DNA from: Burkholderiaceae bacterium
GTDB lineage: Bacteria > Pseudomonadota > Gammaproteobacteria > Burkholderiales > Burkholderiaceae
Direction: 5' to 3'
NCBI GenBank assembly: GCA_023253905.1
Contig: JALREG010000036.1
Coordinates: 1-11,973 of the forward strand
DNA: 11,973 nucleotides
The translations under genes were made by a program, and so were the position numbers. Shown here one piece after another: positions 1 to 7,361 of this stretch. Below the pieces are notes generated by a model. The model had not been told where the DNA came from. It saw only the letters and a program-made list of their open reading frames with translations, and did not search any database. Position 1 is the first letter of the stretch; each line of letters starts with the position of its first letter.

Positions 1-1045
1 CGGCCAGGCCCGACTCGCGAAGCGCATGGAGAATACGCCCCACCGCGTCATCAATCATGGTGATCATGCCGTAGGTGAGGGCGAGGATCTCGCGGGTCTC
101 GGCGGCGCTCACTGCGAACATCCGCTGGGCGGTGAGAAGAGACTTGCCCTGCCTGCGCTCCTCGTGAATCCAGCGCACATGCGCGGGCGCATCCGGCCCA
201 GGTTCGGCGCAAGTGTCGGGTACCTGAACCGAATCGGGCGAATACATGTCCCAGTATTTGCCTGGTGGCGTGAAGGGATGGTGAGGATCCGGAAAGGAAC
301 ACTTGAGAAAGAACGGACGATTGCTCCCCGACGCTGCATGACGGCGCAGATAGTTGACCGAGCGTTCTGCAATGTAGGCGCTTGAGTAAAGATGCTCGGG
401 AAGCGGGGTACGGCGCGCCTGGGGAGCCGAGAATCGCGCATCGGGCAGGCCACGACCAGGGCCGCGGTGGGCTTCGAAGTCGGGCATCTGCTCGGCCACC
501 CAGCGGCTCCAGTCACCATAGGTTTCATCGCCGTGGTGATTGCAGAGTTCAACATGCGAGAAGCCGTAATAGGGCAGGGTGAGGCGGTGTTCGGGGTGAT
601 TCCAGGATGAACGCAGTTCCTGCCGGTAGGCGGCCTGCTCGAGATCGCTTTGGGTGGCCTCCGTGTAGCCGGGCGTAGCTTTGAGGGTTCCCACATCCTC
701 CGGGTCGACCAGCGGCGGGCGGTCTTCCATGTTCTGCAGATGGCACTTGCCGATCAGCGCCGTGTCATAGCCCTGCTCAAGCAGCAACTGGGAAAACGTG
801 GTGGCATCGAGCGAGAGCGGAATGCCGTTGCTGCGCGAGCGATGTACGGACGGCATGCGGCCGGTCATGATGCTCGCGCGGTTGGGCATGCAGACCGGCG
901 TGGCAACGTGAAAGCGGTTGAAGCGCGTGCCACGTGCGGCGAGGCTGTCGATATGGGGCGTGCGCACGATGGGATTGCCATAGCAGCCCAGGTGGTCGGC
1001 GCGATGCTGGTCGGTGATGATGAAAAGAAAGTTCGGCTGGTTCAT
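1..1045 (-). CDS. Type I sulfatase (formylglycine-dependent arylsulfatase/phosphonate monoester hydrolase-like), C-terminus cut by window edge
   Basis: Alkaline-phosphatase-superfamily hydrolase that would cleave sulfate esters, or phosphonate/phosphate monoesters as some relatives do. 348 codons are present and the reading frame leaves the window open. Visible motifs: N-terminal PNFLFIITDQ with metal-ligand Asp12 and Gln13 (the 'DQ' type, as in phosphonate monoester hydrolase); Cys52-Met-Pro-Asn-Arg56 followed by ASIMTGR, the signature in which Cys is converted to formylglycine by FGE; GKCHL with Lys100 and His102 in the usual GKxH position; DPHHPF around 253-258; and TMIDDAVGR near the end. 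The downstream DHG-type metal site is off the edge. No signal peptide is seen, so it is probably cytoplasmic. The start is chosen from the family's normal N-terminus; an in-frame ATG 16 codons upstream (1093) is possible, and neither has a clear ribosome site. It lies 93 bp after the Bug gene on the same strand, a likely operon. Family is confident; substrate is unknown. Confidence 0.9.
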   Translation of the reverse strand, partial: MNQPNFLFIITDQHRADHLGCYGNPIVRTPHIDSLAARGTRFNRFHVATPVCMPNRASIMTGRMPSVHRSRSNGIPLSLDATTFSQLLLEQGYDTALIGKCHLQNMEDRPPLVDPEDVGTLKATPGYTEATQSDLEQAAYRQELRSSWNHPEHRLTLPYYGFSHVELCNHHGDETYGDWSRWVAEQMPDFEAHRGPGRGLPDARFSAPQARRTPLPEHLYSSAYIAERSVNYLRRHAASGSNRPFFLKCSFPDPHHPFTPPGKYWDMYSPDSVQVPDTCAEPGPDAPAHVRWIHEERRQGKSLLTAQRMFAVSAAETREILALTYGMITMIDDAVGRILHALRESGLA

Positions 1046-1138
1046 GGCGGGAGGGTTCGGAGGGGTGAGGCGCAGGGGGGAGGCGGTGAACATGAATGCT
1101 TGGTCGGAACAATGACCTGGCCGGGTCAGTCGGCACCG

Positions 1139-2179
1139 TCAATCCGCGCGCAGGCTGCCCGCCATGATCACCTTGCGCCAGGTGTCGCTTTCACGGCGGA
1201 GGTGCTGAGCAAACTCATTAGCAGGAAGCGGCATCACTGCGGCGCCTGCCTCGCGGACACGCCCCACGAACTCGGTGTCACTCGTTACTGCACGCAAGGC
1301 CTGCTGAAGCCGGTCCAGCACCGGCGCGGGGAGCCCTTTGGGCCCCAGCACGCCCCAGGAGGCGGTGCCGTCAACCTGGGCGAGTCCGACCTCGGCAGTG
1401 GTGGGGACGTCGGGTAATGAGTCGATCCGTTTCTTTTCAGTGGTGACCAGCGGTTTGACCGCGCCGCTCCGAATATGCGGCAGGATGGACGAGGTGACGA
1501 CCACCATCAGATCGATATTGCCCGCGATCAGGTCGGTGATGGCGGGGCCGCCGCCGCGGTAGGGCACGTGGGTCAGCTCGGTTCGGGTGGCCTGGCGGAA
1601 GGTCTCGCCGATCAGGTGGAGTTCGGTTCCGCTACCTGGCGTGCCGTAGGTGAGACGGCGCTGCGCGGCGAGCGTGAGCATGGCCTTCATATCGGTGACG
1701 CCGAGCTTTGCGCTCGCCACCAGCAGAACCGGCTGGCTTGCGATCAGCCCGATGGGCGAAAAATCATTCAAAGGATCAAAGCTGGCTTTGGCACCCGGCA
1801 GGTTGGGGGAGATGGTGAGCGAGCCAACCGGCGCGAAGAGCAGGGTGTAGCCGTCAGGCGCGGCCTGTACGACCTGCATCGCTCCCACGGCACCCGCGGC
1901 GCCGGGCTTGTTCTCGACCACCACCGACTGGCCAAGTGGCGTGCGCAGGGCATGGGCGAGCATGCGGCCGATGACGTCGGTACCGCCCCCCGGCGCAAAC
2001 GGAATCACCATCCGCACCGGACGATCCGGGTAGCCTGAGGATGACTGGGCGATAGCTGGTGCGCCGATGATGAGCGCGGTGAGGCCAGCGAGCACGGCGA
2101 GAAGCCCCGCCCGTCGACACGCTCGTGAGGCGAAATGGGCAGGCATGGGCATCTGCTCGCGAGCGGGTCGGTCGGACAT
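1139..2179 (-). CDS. Bug/TctC-family periplasmic solute-binding protein (tripartite tricarboxylate transporter receptor)
   Basis: Extracytoplasmic receptor of the TTT family, binding small organic acids or other carboxylated compounds in the periplasm; 346 residues, normal for the family. A signal peptide is visible: basic stretch with Arg22-Arg23, hydrophobic core from about 24 to 40, and a cleavage site after Ala-Ile-Ala (44). Family signatures follow: YPDRPVRMVIPFAPGGGTD (50-68), LGQSVVVENKPGAAG (82-96), PDGYTLL (108-114), PGSGTELHL (181-189) and VPYRGGGPAITDLIAGNIDL (205-224). The chosen ATG has a GAGGAG ribosome site six bases upstream; the frame extends 30 codons further, but that part is not protein-like. 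ATGs at codons 10 and 12 are alternatives. No TctA/TctB membrane partners are in the window; orphan receptors of this kind are common in Burkholderiales, where they share permeases or act in sensing. It is the first gene of a two-gene minus-strand unit with the sulfatase, so the ligand may be related to the sulfatase substrate or product (inference). Confidence 0.93.
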   Translation of the reverse strand: MSDRPAREQMPMPAHFASRACRRAGLLAVLAGLTALIIGAPAIAQSSSGYPDRPVRMVIPFAPGGGTDVIGRMLAHALRTPLGQSVVVENKPGAAGAVGAMQVVQAAPDGYTLLFAPVGSLTISPNLPGAKASFDPLNDFSPIGLIASQPVLLVASAKLGVTDMKAMLTLAAQRRLTYGTPGSGTELHLIGETFRQATRTELTHVPYRGGGPAITDLIAGNIDLMVVVTSSILPHIRSGAVKPLVTTEKKRIDSLPDVPTTAEVGLAQVDGTASWGVLGPKGLPAPVLDRLQQALRAVTSDTEFVGRVREAGAAVMPLPANEFAQHLRRESDTWRKVIMAGSLRAD

Positions 2180-2185
2180 CGTTGT

Positions 2186-2191
2186 CTCCTC
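2186..2191 (-). promoter_or_regulatory. Ribosome binding site of the Bug gene
   Basis: GAGGAG on the minus strand, six bases before the ATG at 2179. It decides the start against the longer open frame. Confidence 0.75.
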
Positions 2192-2272
2192 GTTTCGAAT
2201 GTTCCGATGGTACCCGGTGGTCTTTTGGCGCAGCCAGGCAGCTCCGCCTGCGGCGGGCGGCCTATTCATCCT

Positions 2273-2300
2273 TTGCGTTCCAATAAACGCTTGCTATGCT
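2273..2300 (+). promoter_or_regulatory. Candidate sigma70 promoter of the carotenoid-oxygenase/transporter operon
   Basis: TTGCGT (2273-2278), a 16-base spacer, then TATGCT (2295-2300), preceded by TG at 2292-2293, which makes an extended -10. The -10 lies 54 bases before the start codon. The -35 matches consensus at only three of six positions; the extended -10 makes it more credible. Confidence 0.45.
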
Positions 2301-2344
2301 CATTGCATTCGAGCCGGATGGCACGGCCAGTCAGAAAAATTCAC

Positions 2345-2348
2345 GGAG
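2345..2348 (+). promoter_or_regulatory. Ribosome binding site of the carotenoid oxygenase
   Basis: GGAG within CACGGAGACC, six bases before the ATG at 2355. It decides the start: the frame is open 96 codons further upstream, but that extension runs through the divergent promoter region and over the Bug gene. Confidence 0.75.
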
Positions 2349-2354
2349 ACCGAC

Positions 2355-3800
2355 ATGGGCGCGAGTGACGTACCAGTGCTGGAGGGCGGCTTTGCGCCGA
2401 TCGAATCAGAGCGCGTCATCGAGCTCACCGATATTGAAGGTGAGATTCCGGCTGACCTCAACGGCATCCATGTTCGTAACGGCCCCAATCGGCGCTTTGA
2501 AGCACCGGGCCGCTATCACTGGTTTGATGGCGATGGCATGCTGCACTCGGTCGAGTTCGATCGTGGCCGCGCGCGGTACCGTAACCGCTGGATCCAAACG
2601 GCGGGGCTGGATGAAGAATTGTCGGCCGGTCGCGCGCTGTGGCAGGGCGTGAAAGATCCCCCCCGGCGCGATCGCCCCGATCAGCCACTCAAGAACACCT
2701 CGAACACCGACGTCAAATTCTTCGCGGGTGATCTGCTGACCATGTGGTATCTGGGTGGCACGGTCTATCGCTGCGATCCGCACGATCTCTCCACGCGTGG
2801 TCCGCTCGCGCTCGATGCCCGTCTGGAAGGACTGCCGATCTCGGCTCACTCCAAGGTCGACGAGCGCACTGGCGAATTCCTGTTTTTTGCCTATGGCAAA
2901 AAGGCGCCCTACATGCACTACGGCGTGCTCGACCGGCAGGGGGCGCTACGCACCCTCATGCCGGTGGAACTGCCCGGGCCGCGCCTGCCGCACGACATGG
3001 CAATCACCACGAATTACACCATCCTCCATGACCTGCCGCTCTTCTATGACATGGACGCGTTTTCGGCGGGCCGCCACAAGCTGCGCTTCTACGAGCAGAT
3101 GCCCGCGCGCTTTGGCATCGTTCCCCGTCACGGCAACCCCAGCCAGATTCGCTGGTTCGAGGCCAACCCCATCTATATCTATCACGTGTCCAACGCCTGG
3201 GAAGAAGATGATGGGCAGGGCGGCACTGAAATCGTGATGACCGGCACGCCATTCAAGTTCCCACGCCGGCCCGACGGCATGATCGACGCAGCGAAGGTGC
3301 CGCGCTATTTCGCCGAACTTGATAACGACTGCATGTTCTACGAGTGGCGGTTCAACCTGCGCACCGGTCAGACCCGCGAGCGCGTCATTGATGATTTCAT
3401 CAACACCGAATTTCCTGTCATCAACTCCACCATGCAGGGTATGCGCACACGCTACTCATGGAACCTGTTGATGGGTCGGGTCACCCGACCTGAAGAACCG
3501 CGTTTTGGGGGTCTCGCCCGCTACGATCTTGAAACCGGCCGTTGTCAGGTCTATCACGAAGGGCCGTCGAAGTGGTGGAGCGAGGCACCCTTTGCGCCGG
3601 CCGACGGCATGAAGGCCGAGGACGATGGCTATCTGGTGGGCTTCATGACCGACCACGAGACGCTGCAGTCCTACTGCACGGTGTTCGATGCCCGCGACGT
3701 GAGCCGTGGTCCGGTAGCCCGCATTCGCGTGCCCGAGCGTGTCCCCAATGGCTTTCATGCCACGTGGGTGAGCGCTGAGCGCCTGCGGCGAGGCTGGTGA
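2355..3800 (+). CDS. Carotenoid oxygenase (RPE65/CCD) family non-haem iron protein
   Basis: Seven-bladed propeller Fe(II) oxygenase family; members cleave C=C bonds of carotenoids, apocarotenoids or stilbenes with O2 to give aldehydes or ketones. 481 residues, normal for bacterial members. All four iron-binding histidines are in their family contexts: His165 (SAHSKVD), His213 (LPHDMAIT), His277 (YHVSNAWEE) and His468 (GFHATW). Other signatures are RNGPN (41-45) and FDGDGML (57-63). Of the three usual second-shell glutamates, Glu352 (EFP) and Glu410 (SEAPF) are present, but the first appears to be Tyr132 (LTMWYLGG). By recalled alignment to NOV1, the Tyr and Lys used by lignostilbene dioxygenases are Val99 and Trp131. 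No signal peptide is seen, so it is probably cytoplasmic. It is the first gene of the plus-strand operon, 28 bp before livH. Family is confident; the substrate is not predictable. Confidence 0.93.
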   Translation: MGASDVPVLEGGFAPIESERVIELTDIEGEIPADLNGIHVRNGPNRRFEAPGRYHWFDGDGMLHSVEFDRGRARYRNRWIQTAGLDEELSAGRALWQGVKDPPRRDRPDQPLKNTSNTDVKFFAGDLLTMWYLGGTVYRCDPHDLSTRGPLALDARLEGLPISAHSKVDERTGEFLFFAYGKKAPYMHYGVLDRQGALRTLMPVELPGPRLPHDMAITTNYTILHDLPLFYDMDAFSAGRHKLRFYEQMPARFGIVPRHGNPSQIRWFEANPIYIYHVSNAWEEDDGQGGTEIVMTGTPFKFPRRPDGMIDAAKVPRYFAELDNDCMFYEWRFNLRTGQTRERVIDDFINTEFPVINSTMQGMRTRYSWNLLMGRVTRPEEPRFGGLARYDLETGRCQVYHEGPSKWWSEAPFAPADGMKAEDDGYLVGFMTDHETLQSYCTVFDARDVSRGPVARIRVPERVPNGFHATWVSAERLRRGW

Positions 3801-3828
3801 CACACTCGCCGCTTGCCGCTTCATCAGG

Positions 3829-4710
3829 ATGGACGCTGCGCTCGCCCAGCTGCTTCAGCTGATTGCAAACGGTATTGCAATCGGCGCCATCTACGCGCTG
3901 GTGGCGCTGGGGCTGGTGCTCACCTATAAGGCAACCGAGGTGCTCAACTTTGCACACGGTGATGTGCTGATGGCCTCGGCGTTCGTGGGCTGGGCGCTGA
4001 TCGCCGGGGCTGGCTGGCCCTTCTGGCTCGCGATTCCGGTGGTGCTTGGGTTTGCCGCAGCGCTTGGCTGGGCAATCGACCGTCAGCTTCTGCGGCGTAT
4101 TGCTGGGCAGCCGCAGTTTGCCGGCGTGATGCTCACCATTGCCATTGCGTTCATGATTCGTGGTGCGGTGAGCATGGTGTTCGGTCCGGACTCGCGCCGC
4201 TTCGAGGTGCCGTTCCAGGGCCGCACCCAGATCGGGCCGTTGGTGATCAATGACCTGAACCTGGTGATCCTGGGCGTCGCCCTGCTGATCACCGTCACCT
4301 TGTTTGCCTTCCTGGGCCGTACGCGGCTGGGGCTCGCCATCCAGGCGTCGTCGCAGAACCAGCTGGCAGCCTATCTCAACGGCATTCGGGTAAAGGCACT
4401 GTCATCGCTCGTCTGGGCACTATCGGGGGCCATCTCGGCGGTATGCGGGCTGCTCCTCGCGCCGGTGGCGCTGGTCGATATCGGGCTCTGGGTGGTGGTA
4501 TTGAAGGCGCTGGCGGCGCTAGTGCTGGGCGGCTTTGGCAGTGTGCCCGGCGCCATTCTGGGCGGCGTGCTGATTGGCGTGATCGAGCAACTGGCCGGTG
4601 TGTATCTGCCCGATGGCAGCAAAGACGTGGCGGCCTACCTGGTGCTGATTGGCGTGCTGGTGGTCTGGCCGCGCGGCCTCCTTGGCGAAGCGCACGGGCG
4701 GCGGGTCTGA
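3829..4710 (+). CDS. livH: Branched-chain amino-acid-type ABC transporter permease (LivH family)
   Basis: Inner-membrane permease, one of two that form the channel of a HAAT-type ABC importer. 293 residues, with about eight hydrophobic segments. Family hallmarks are IYALVALGLVLTYKATEVLNFAHGD (starting at residue 21), the cytoplasmic coupling loop GLAIQASSQNQLAAYLNGI (168-186), LGGFGSVPGAILGG (233-246) and a C-terminal WPRGLLGE. The ATG gives the normal LivH N-terminus; the only nearby purine run (AGG) abuts the ATG, so translation may depend on coupling to the preceding gene. The substrate of such permeases is set by the binding protein and is often not an amino acid; the neighbouring CoA ligase suggests a carboxylic acid (inference). 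Confidence 0.93.
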   Translation: MDAALAQLLQLIANGIAIGAIYALVALGLVLTYKATEVLNFAHGDVLMASAFVGWALIAGAGWPFWLAIPVVLGFAAALGWAIDRQLLRRIAGQPQFAGVMLTIAIAFMIRGAVSMVFGPDSRRFEVPFQGRTQIGPLVINDLNLVILGVALLITVTLFAFLGRTRLGLAIQASSQNQLAAYLNGIRVKALSSLVWALSGAISAVCGLLLAPVALVDIGLWVVVLKALAALVLGGFGSVPGAILGGVLIGVIEQLAGVYLPDGSKDVAAYLVLIGVLVVWPRGLLGEAHGRRV

Positions 4711-4714
4711 GGCC

Positions 4715-5791
4715 ATGCGCTTTCCCTACGACACCTCCTATCTCGATGGCCTGCGGCTGGTCCGTTACCGGCAGGACTGGATTTTATGGGGGCTACTGCT
4801 CGCCCTCCTGATTGCTGCGCCCGCCTTTCTGCCGAAATTCTTTATCGGCGAAGTGACCTATCTCTTCATCCTCTGTCTGGCGAGCCTGGGTCTCATGGTG
4901 CTCACCGGCTACACCGGGCAAGTGTCGCTGGGGCATGCCGCATTCATCGCAATCGGCGCCTATTCGCATGCGTGGTTGCTCACTCAGGGTATGCCCTGGG
5001 TGCTGAGCGTGGCGGGTGCCACCGCACTGTCAGCGCTGGTGGGCCTGTTGATCGGCCTGCCCGCCATTCGGGTGTCCGGGCTGTATCTGGCCATGGTCAC
5101 GCTCGCCTTTTCAATGGTCATTGAACAGGTGGCGGGTCGCTGGAAGAGCGTGACGGGCGGGCATAACGGCATGCCAGTCCCCGACCTCGTGGTCTTTGGC
5201 CTTTCGCTGGGCGGGCTCAAGCCCTTCTACTACCTGAGTCTTGCGGTCCTGGTGATGGTGGTGCTGGGGCTGGCCAATCTGATGCGAAGCCAGACGGGGC
5301 GGGCGTTCATCGGGGTGCGCGATTCCGAGGCCGCAGCGCATGCGTTGGGCATCCAGGTGGCAGGGACCAAGGTGCTTGCTTTTGTGGTGTCGGCGGCGGT
5401 GACGGGGCTGTCCGGAGCCTTGCTTGCGCACCATGTGCAGTTCCTCTCGCCCGAGGCCTTCAGCATGCTGCTGTCACTTGAACTGGTGCTGATGGTGGTG
5501 ATCGGCGGGCTGGGGTCGCTTCGCGGGGCGGTGCTGGGGGCGCTTCTGATCGGCATGCTGCCCACGCTCATCTCGCGCGTAAAGCCGCTGCTGCCCGATC
5601 ACATCGCCAAGCAGATGGGGCTGGAGATTTTCATGTTTGGCCTGGTGCTCGCGCTCTTCGTGCTGTTCGAGCCGCGCGGCTTGAATGGCCGATGGCTCAA
5701 GTTCCGCGCTTTCCTGGAGAGCTTTCCGCTTTATCGGCGCGATACCTTCCGGCGCGGCAAGACCTACATGAAGTCGGAGCGCTACCGATGA
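4715..5791 (+). CDS. livM: Branched-chain amino-acid-type ABC transporter permease (LivM family)
   Basis: Second membrane subunit of the importer. 358 residues, with a hydrophobic core of roughly eight to ten segments. Signatures are LTGYTGQVSLGHAAFIAIGAY (starting at 63), LPAIRVSGLYLAMVTLAF (115-132), the coupling loop RDSEAAAHALGI (202-213), VIGGLGSLRGAVLGA (262-276) and FEPRGLNGRW (318-327). The chosen ATG is four bases after the livH stop, which itself provides a weak GAGG; the open frame extends 22 codons upstream inside livH but does not look like a LivM N-terminus. The C-terminal tail after 327 is basic (RRDTFRRGK). Its stop overlaps the next start (ATGA). Confidence 0.93.
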   Translation: MRFPYDTSYLDGLRLVRYRQDWILWGLLLALLIAAPAFLPKFFIGEVTYLFILCLASLGLMVLTGYTGQVSLGHAAFIAIGAYSHAWLLTQGMPWVLSVAGATALSALVGLLIGLPAIRVSGLYLAMVTLAFSMVIEQVAGRWKSVTGGHNGMPVPDLVVFGLSLGGLKPFYYLSLAVLVMVVLGLANLMRSQTGRAFIGVRDSEAAAHALGIQVAGTKVLAFVVSAAVTGLSGALLAHHVQFLSPEAFSMLLSLELVLMVVIGGLGSLRGAVLGALLIGMLPTLISRVKPLLPDHIAKQMGLEIFMFGLVLALFVLFEPRGLNGRWLKFRAFLESFPLYRRDTFRRGKTYMKSERYR

Positions 5792-6576
5792 GCGCAGGCA
5801 ATCCGTCGCTCGATCATGGCCCCATGCTCGAGGTCGAGAATCTGTCGCTCGCCTTTGGTGGCGTGCGGGCAATCGATGCCCTCAGTTTTACGGTGGATCG
5901 TGGCGAGGTGTTTGCGATCATTGGGCCCAACGGCGCGGGCAAGACCAGTGTCTTCAATGCCATCACCCGGGTCTTCGATCCGCAAGGCGGCGCAATTCGC
6001 GTGCGCGGCTGCGACATGCTCGCGCTCAGGCGTCATCAGGTGATTGGCGCGGGCGTGGCCCGTACCTTCCAGAATATCGAGCTCTTTGAGGGCGCAAGCG
6101 TGCTCGATAACCTGATGCTGGGGCGGCATCGGTTTCCTCAGGGCAGCTTTCTCGCCCAGTGGTTCCGGCCGCCTTCAGTCGCTCGCGCCGAGGCGGCCTC
6201 GCGTGAGCGCATCGAAGACATCATCGAACTGCTTGATCTCGCGGCCTGGCGGCATGCGCCGGTCGCGGGGCTACCCTATGGCGTGCGCAAGGTGGTGGAG
6301 CTGGCGCGCGCGCTGGCTGCCGAACCCGCGCTGCTGCTCCTCGATGAACCCGCCTCAGGGCTTAACCCGGAAGAAACCCGCGACCTCTCGTTCTGGATCG
6401 ATGACATCCGTCACGATCTGGGCATCACAGTGGTGATGGTCGAGCACGACATGTCGCTGGTGGCGCGCGCGGCAGATCGCGTGCTCTGCATGAACCAGGG
6501 GGCTGCGCTTGCGCTGGGTAAGCCCGCCGAGGTGCAATCCGACCCGCGGGTGGTCGCCGCCTATCTGGGGGCCTGA
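5788..6576 (+). CDS. livG: ABC transporter ATP-binding protein (LivG family)
   Basis: Cytoplasmic ATPase that powers the importer, expected to pair with the next gene's product. 262 residues. Walker A GPNGAGKT (46-53), Q-loop Gln95 (ARTFQNIELF), signature LPYGVRKVVELARAL (162-176), Walker B LLLLDEP (182-188) with catalytic Glu187, and switch His220 (VMVEHD). The signature differs from classical LivG (LPYGxQR): both Gln positions are Val/Arg. From memory this variant recurs in Liv cassettes linked to acyl-CoA synthetases, but that is not checked here. The start overlaps the livM stop by four bases (ATGA), a translational-coupling arrangement; an open extension upstream lies wholly within livM. 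Confidence 0.94.
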   Translation: MSAGNPSLDHGPMLEVENLSLAFGGVRAIDALSFTVDRGEVFAIIGPNGAGKTSVFNAITRVFDPQGGAIRVRGCDMLALRRHQVIGAGVARTFQNIELFEGASVLDNLMLGRHRFPQGSFLAQWFRPPSVARAEAASRERIEDIIELLDLAAWRHAPVAGLPYGVRKVVELARALAAEPALLLLDEPASGLNPEETRDLSFWIDDIRHDLGITVVMVEHDMSLVARAADRVLCMNQGAALALGKPAEVQSDPRVVAAYLGA

Positions 6577-6578
6577 CC

Positions 6579-7361
6579 GTGGCAGAGCCGCTTCTGTCAG
6601 TGCGCAACCTTGAAACCTGGTATGGGCCGGTCGCCGCGATCCGTGGCGTCTCGCTCGATGTGCTGGAAGGCGGCTTCGTGACCGTGCTGGGCGCGAATGG
6701 TGCGGGCAAGACCACGCTCCTCAACACCATTGCGGGTGTAATCGATCCGTTCAAAGGCAATGTCCGGTTTCAGGGGCGTGACATCACCGCGCTGGATCCT
6801 GACGAGGTCGCGCGTCGGGGCGCGGTGCTGGTGCCTGAAGGCCGGCAGGTGTTTCCCTTTCTCACGGTGCAGCAGAATCTCGAGACGGGCCGGTTCGCCC
6901 GCGCCGGGCGCGAGGGCGTGGGCGATGAGCTCGCGCGTATTCACCGCTGGTTTCCGCGCCTGCGCGAGCGGGCGCAGCAGCATGCAGGGCTTCTGTCGGG
7001 TGGCGAGCAGCAGATGCTTGCGATCGGGCGCGCGCTGATGGCAAGGCCCTCGCTCCTGCTGCTCGATGAGCCCTCACTCGGGCTCTCGCCGCTGCTGACA
7101 CGCGAGATTTTTTCGATTCTTGCCCAGATCAACGCCGAACTTGGTACCGCCATCCTGGTGGTCGAGCAGAACGCAGCGATCGCGCTCGCCACTGCGCGGC
7201 ATGGCTACATCATGGAATTAGGCCGGATCGTGGCCGATGATCCATGCCAGGCCTTGATGGCCAAAGACGACGTTCGCGAGTTTTATCTCGGTATGGGAGG
7301 AGGCGCCGCGGGCGAGCGCACCCACCAGCAGCGCTGGAAGCGCAGGAAAACCTGGCGATGA
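6579..7361 (+). CDS. livF: ABC transporter ATP-binding protein (LivF family)
   Basis: Second ATPase of the importer. 260 residues. Walker A GANGAGKT (38-45), Q-loop region VPEGRQVFPFLTV (85-97), signature LSGGEQQ (139-145), Walker B LLLLDEPSLGLSP (159-171), and VVEQNA (194-199), in which Gln197 replaces the switch His, as is usual in LivF. The start is GTG, two bases after the livG stop. The fold ends near EFYLGMG (about 234-240); a further roughly 20 basic residues (GERTHQQRWKRRKTWR at the end) are not typical of LivF. They are encoded by DNA that also holds the ribosome site of the next gene. The stop overlaps the next ATG by four bases. Confidence 0.93.
   Translation: MAEPLLSVRNLETWYGPVAAIRGVSLDVLEGGFVTVLGANGAGKTTLLNTIAGVIDPFKGNVRFQGRDITALDPDEVARRGAVLVPEGRQVFPFLTVQQNLETGRFARAGREGVGDELARIHRWFPRLRERAQQHAGLLSGGEQQMLAIGRALMARPSLLLLDEPSLGLSPLLTREIFSILAQINAELGTAILVVEQNAAIALATARHGYIMELGRIVADDPCQALMAKDDVREFYLGMGGGAAGERTHQQRWKRRKTWR

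Larger units (their letters stand above)
2180..2354. other. Divergent intergenic region
   Basis: 175 bp between the divergent Bug and carotenoid-oxygenase genes, with no convincing coding frame. It holds the plus-strand promoter candidate listed separately. On the minus strand only a weak -10-like TACCAT (2212-2207) is seen, without a good -35. A GC-rich stretch (2235-2260) has short inverted arms (CAGGC/GCCTG and CCGCC/GGCGG), and ATGC/GCAT arms (2296-2308) overlap the plus-strand -10. Any of these could be a regulator site, but none matches a known operator. No regulator gene is in the window. Confidence 0.6.

Noticed and set aside
1046..1141. The Bug gene and sulfatase are in the same frame, with only the Bug TGA between them, suggesting read-through or a fusion
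   Set aside because: Chance has a one-in-three frame match, the 31 intervening codons look non-coding, and both proteins look complete at that junction.
26..1417. Plus-strand open frames over the sulfatase and Bug genes (for example 650-1417, 255 codons)
   Set aside because: High-GC shadow frames antisense to genes with clear family motifs; their translations show no recognisable domain.
2244..2260. GC-rich inverted arms CCGCC/GGCGG as a terminator or operator
   Set aside because: Only five base pairs, no T-run, and such arms are common at this GC content.
2298..2305. The 8-base element GCTCATTG also occurs at 9288-9295, near the other promoter candidate, possibly a shared operator
   Set aside because: Comparing 175 and 92 bp, an 8-base match is expected about 0.25 times by chance; no symmetry and no longer match were seen.
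2067..2354. Upstream extension of the carotenoid-oxygenase frame by 96 codons
   Set aside because: It crosses the divergent intergenic region and the Bug signal-peptide region; a good ribosome site and the family N-terminus support 2355.
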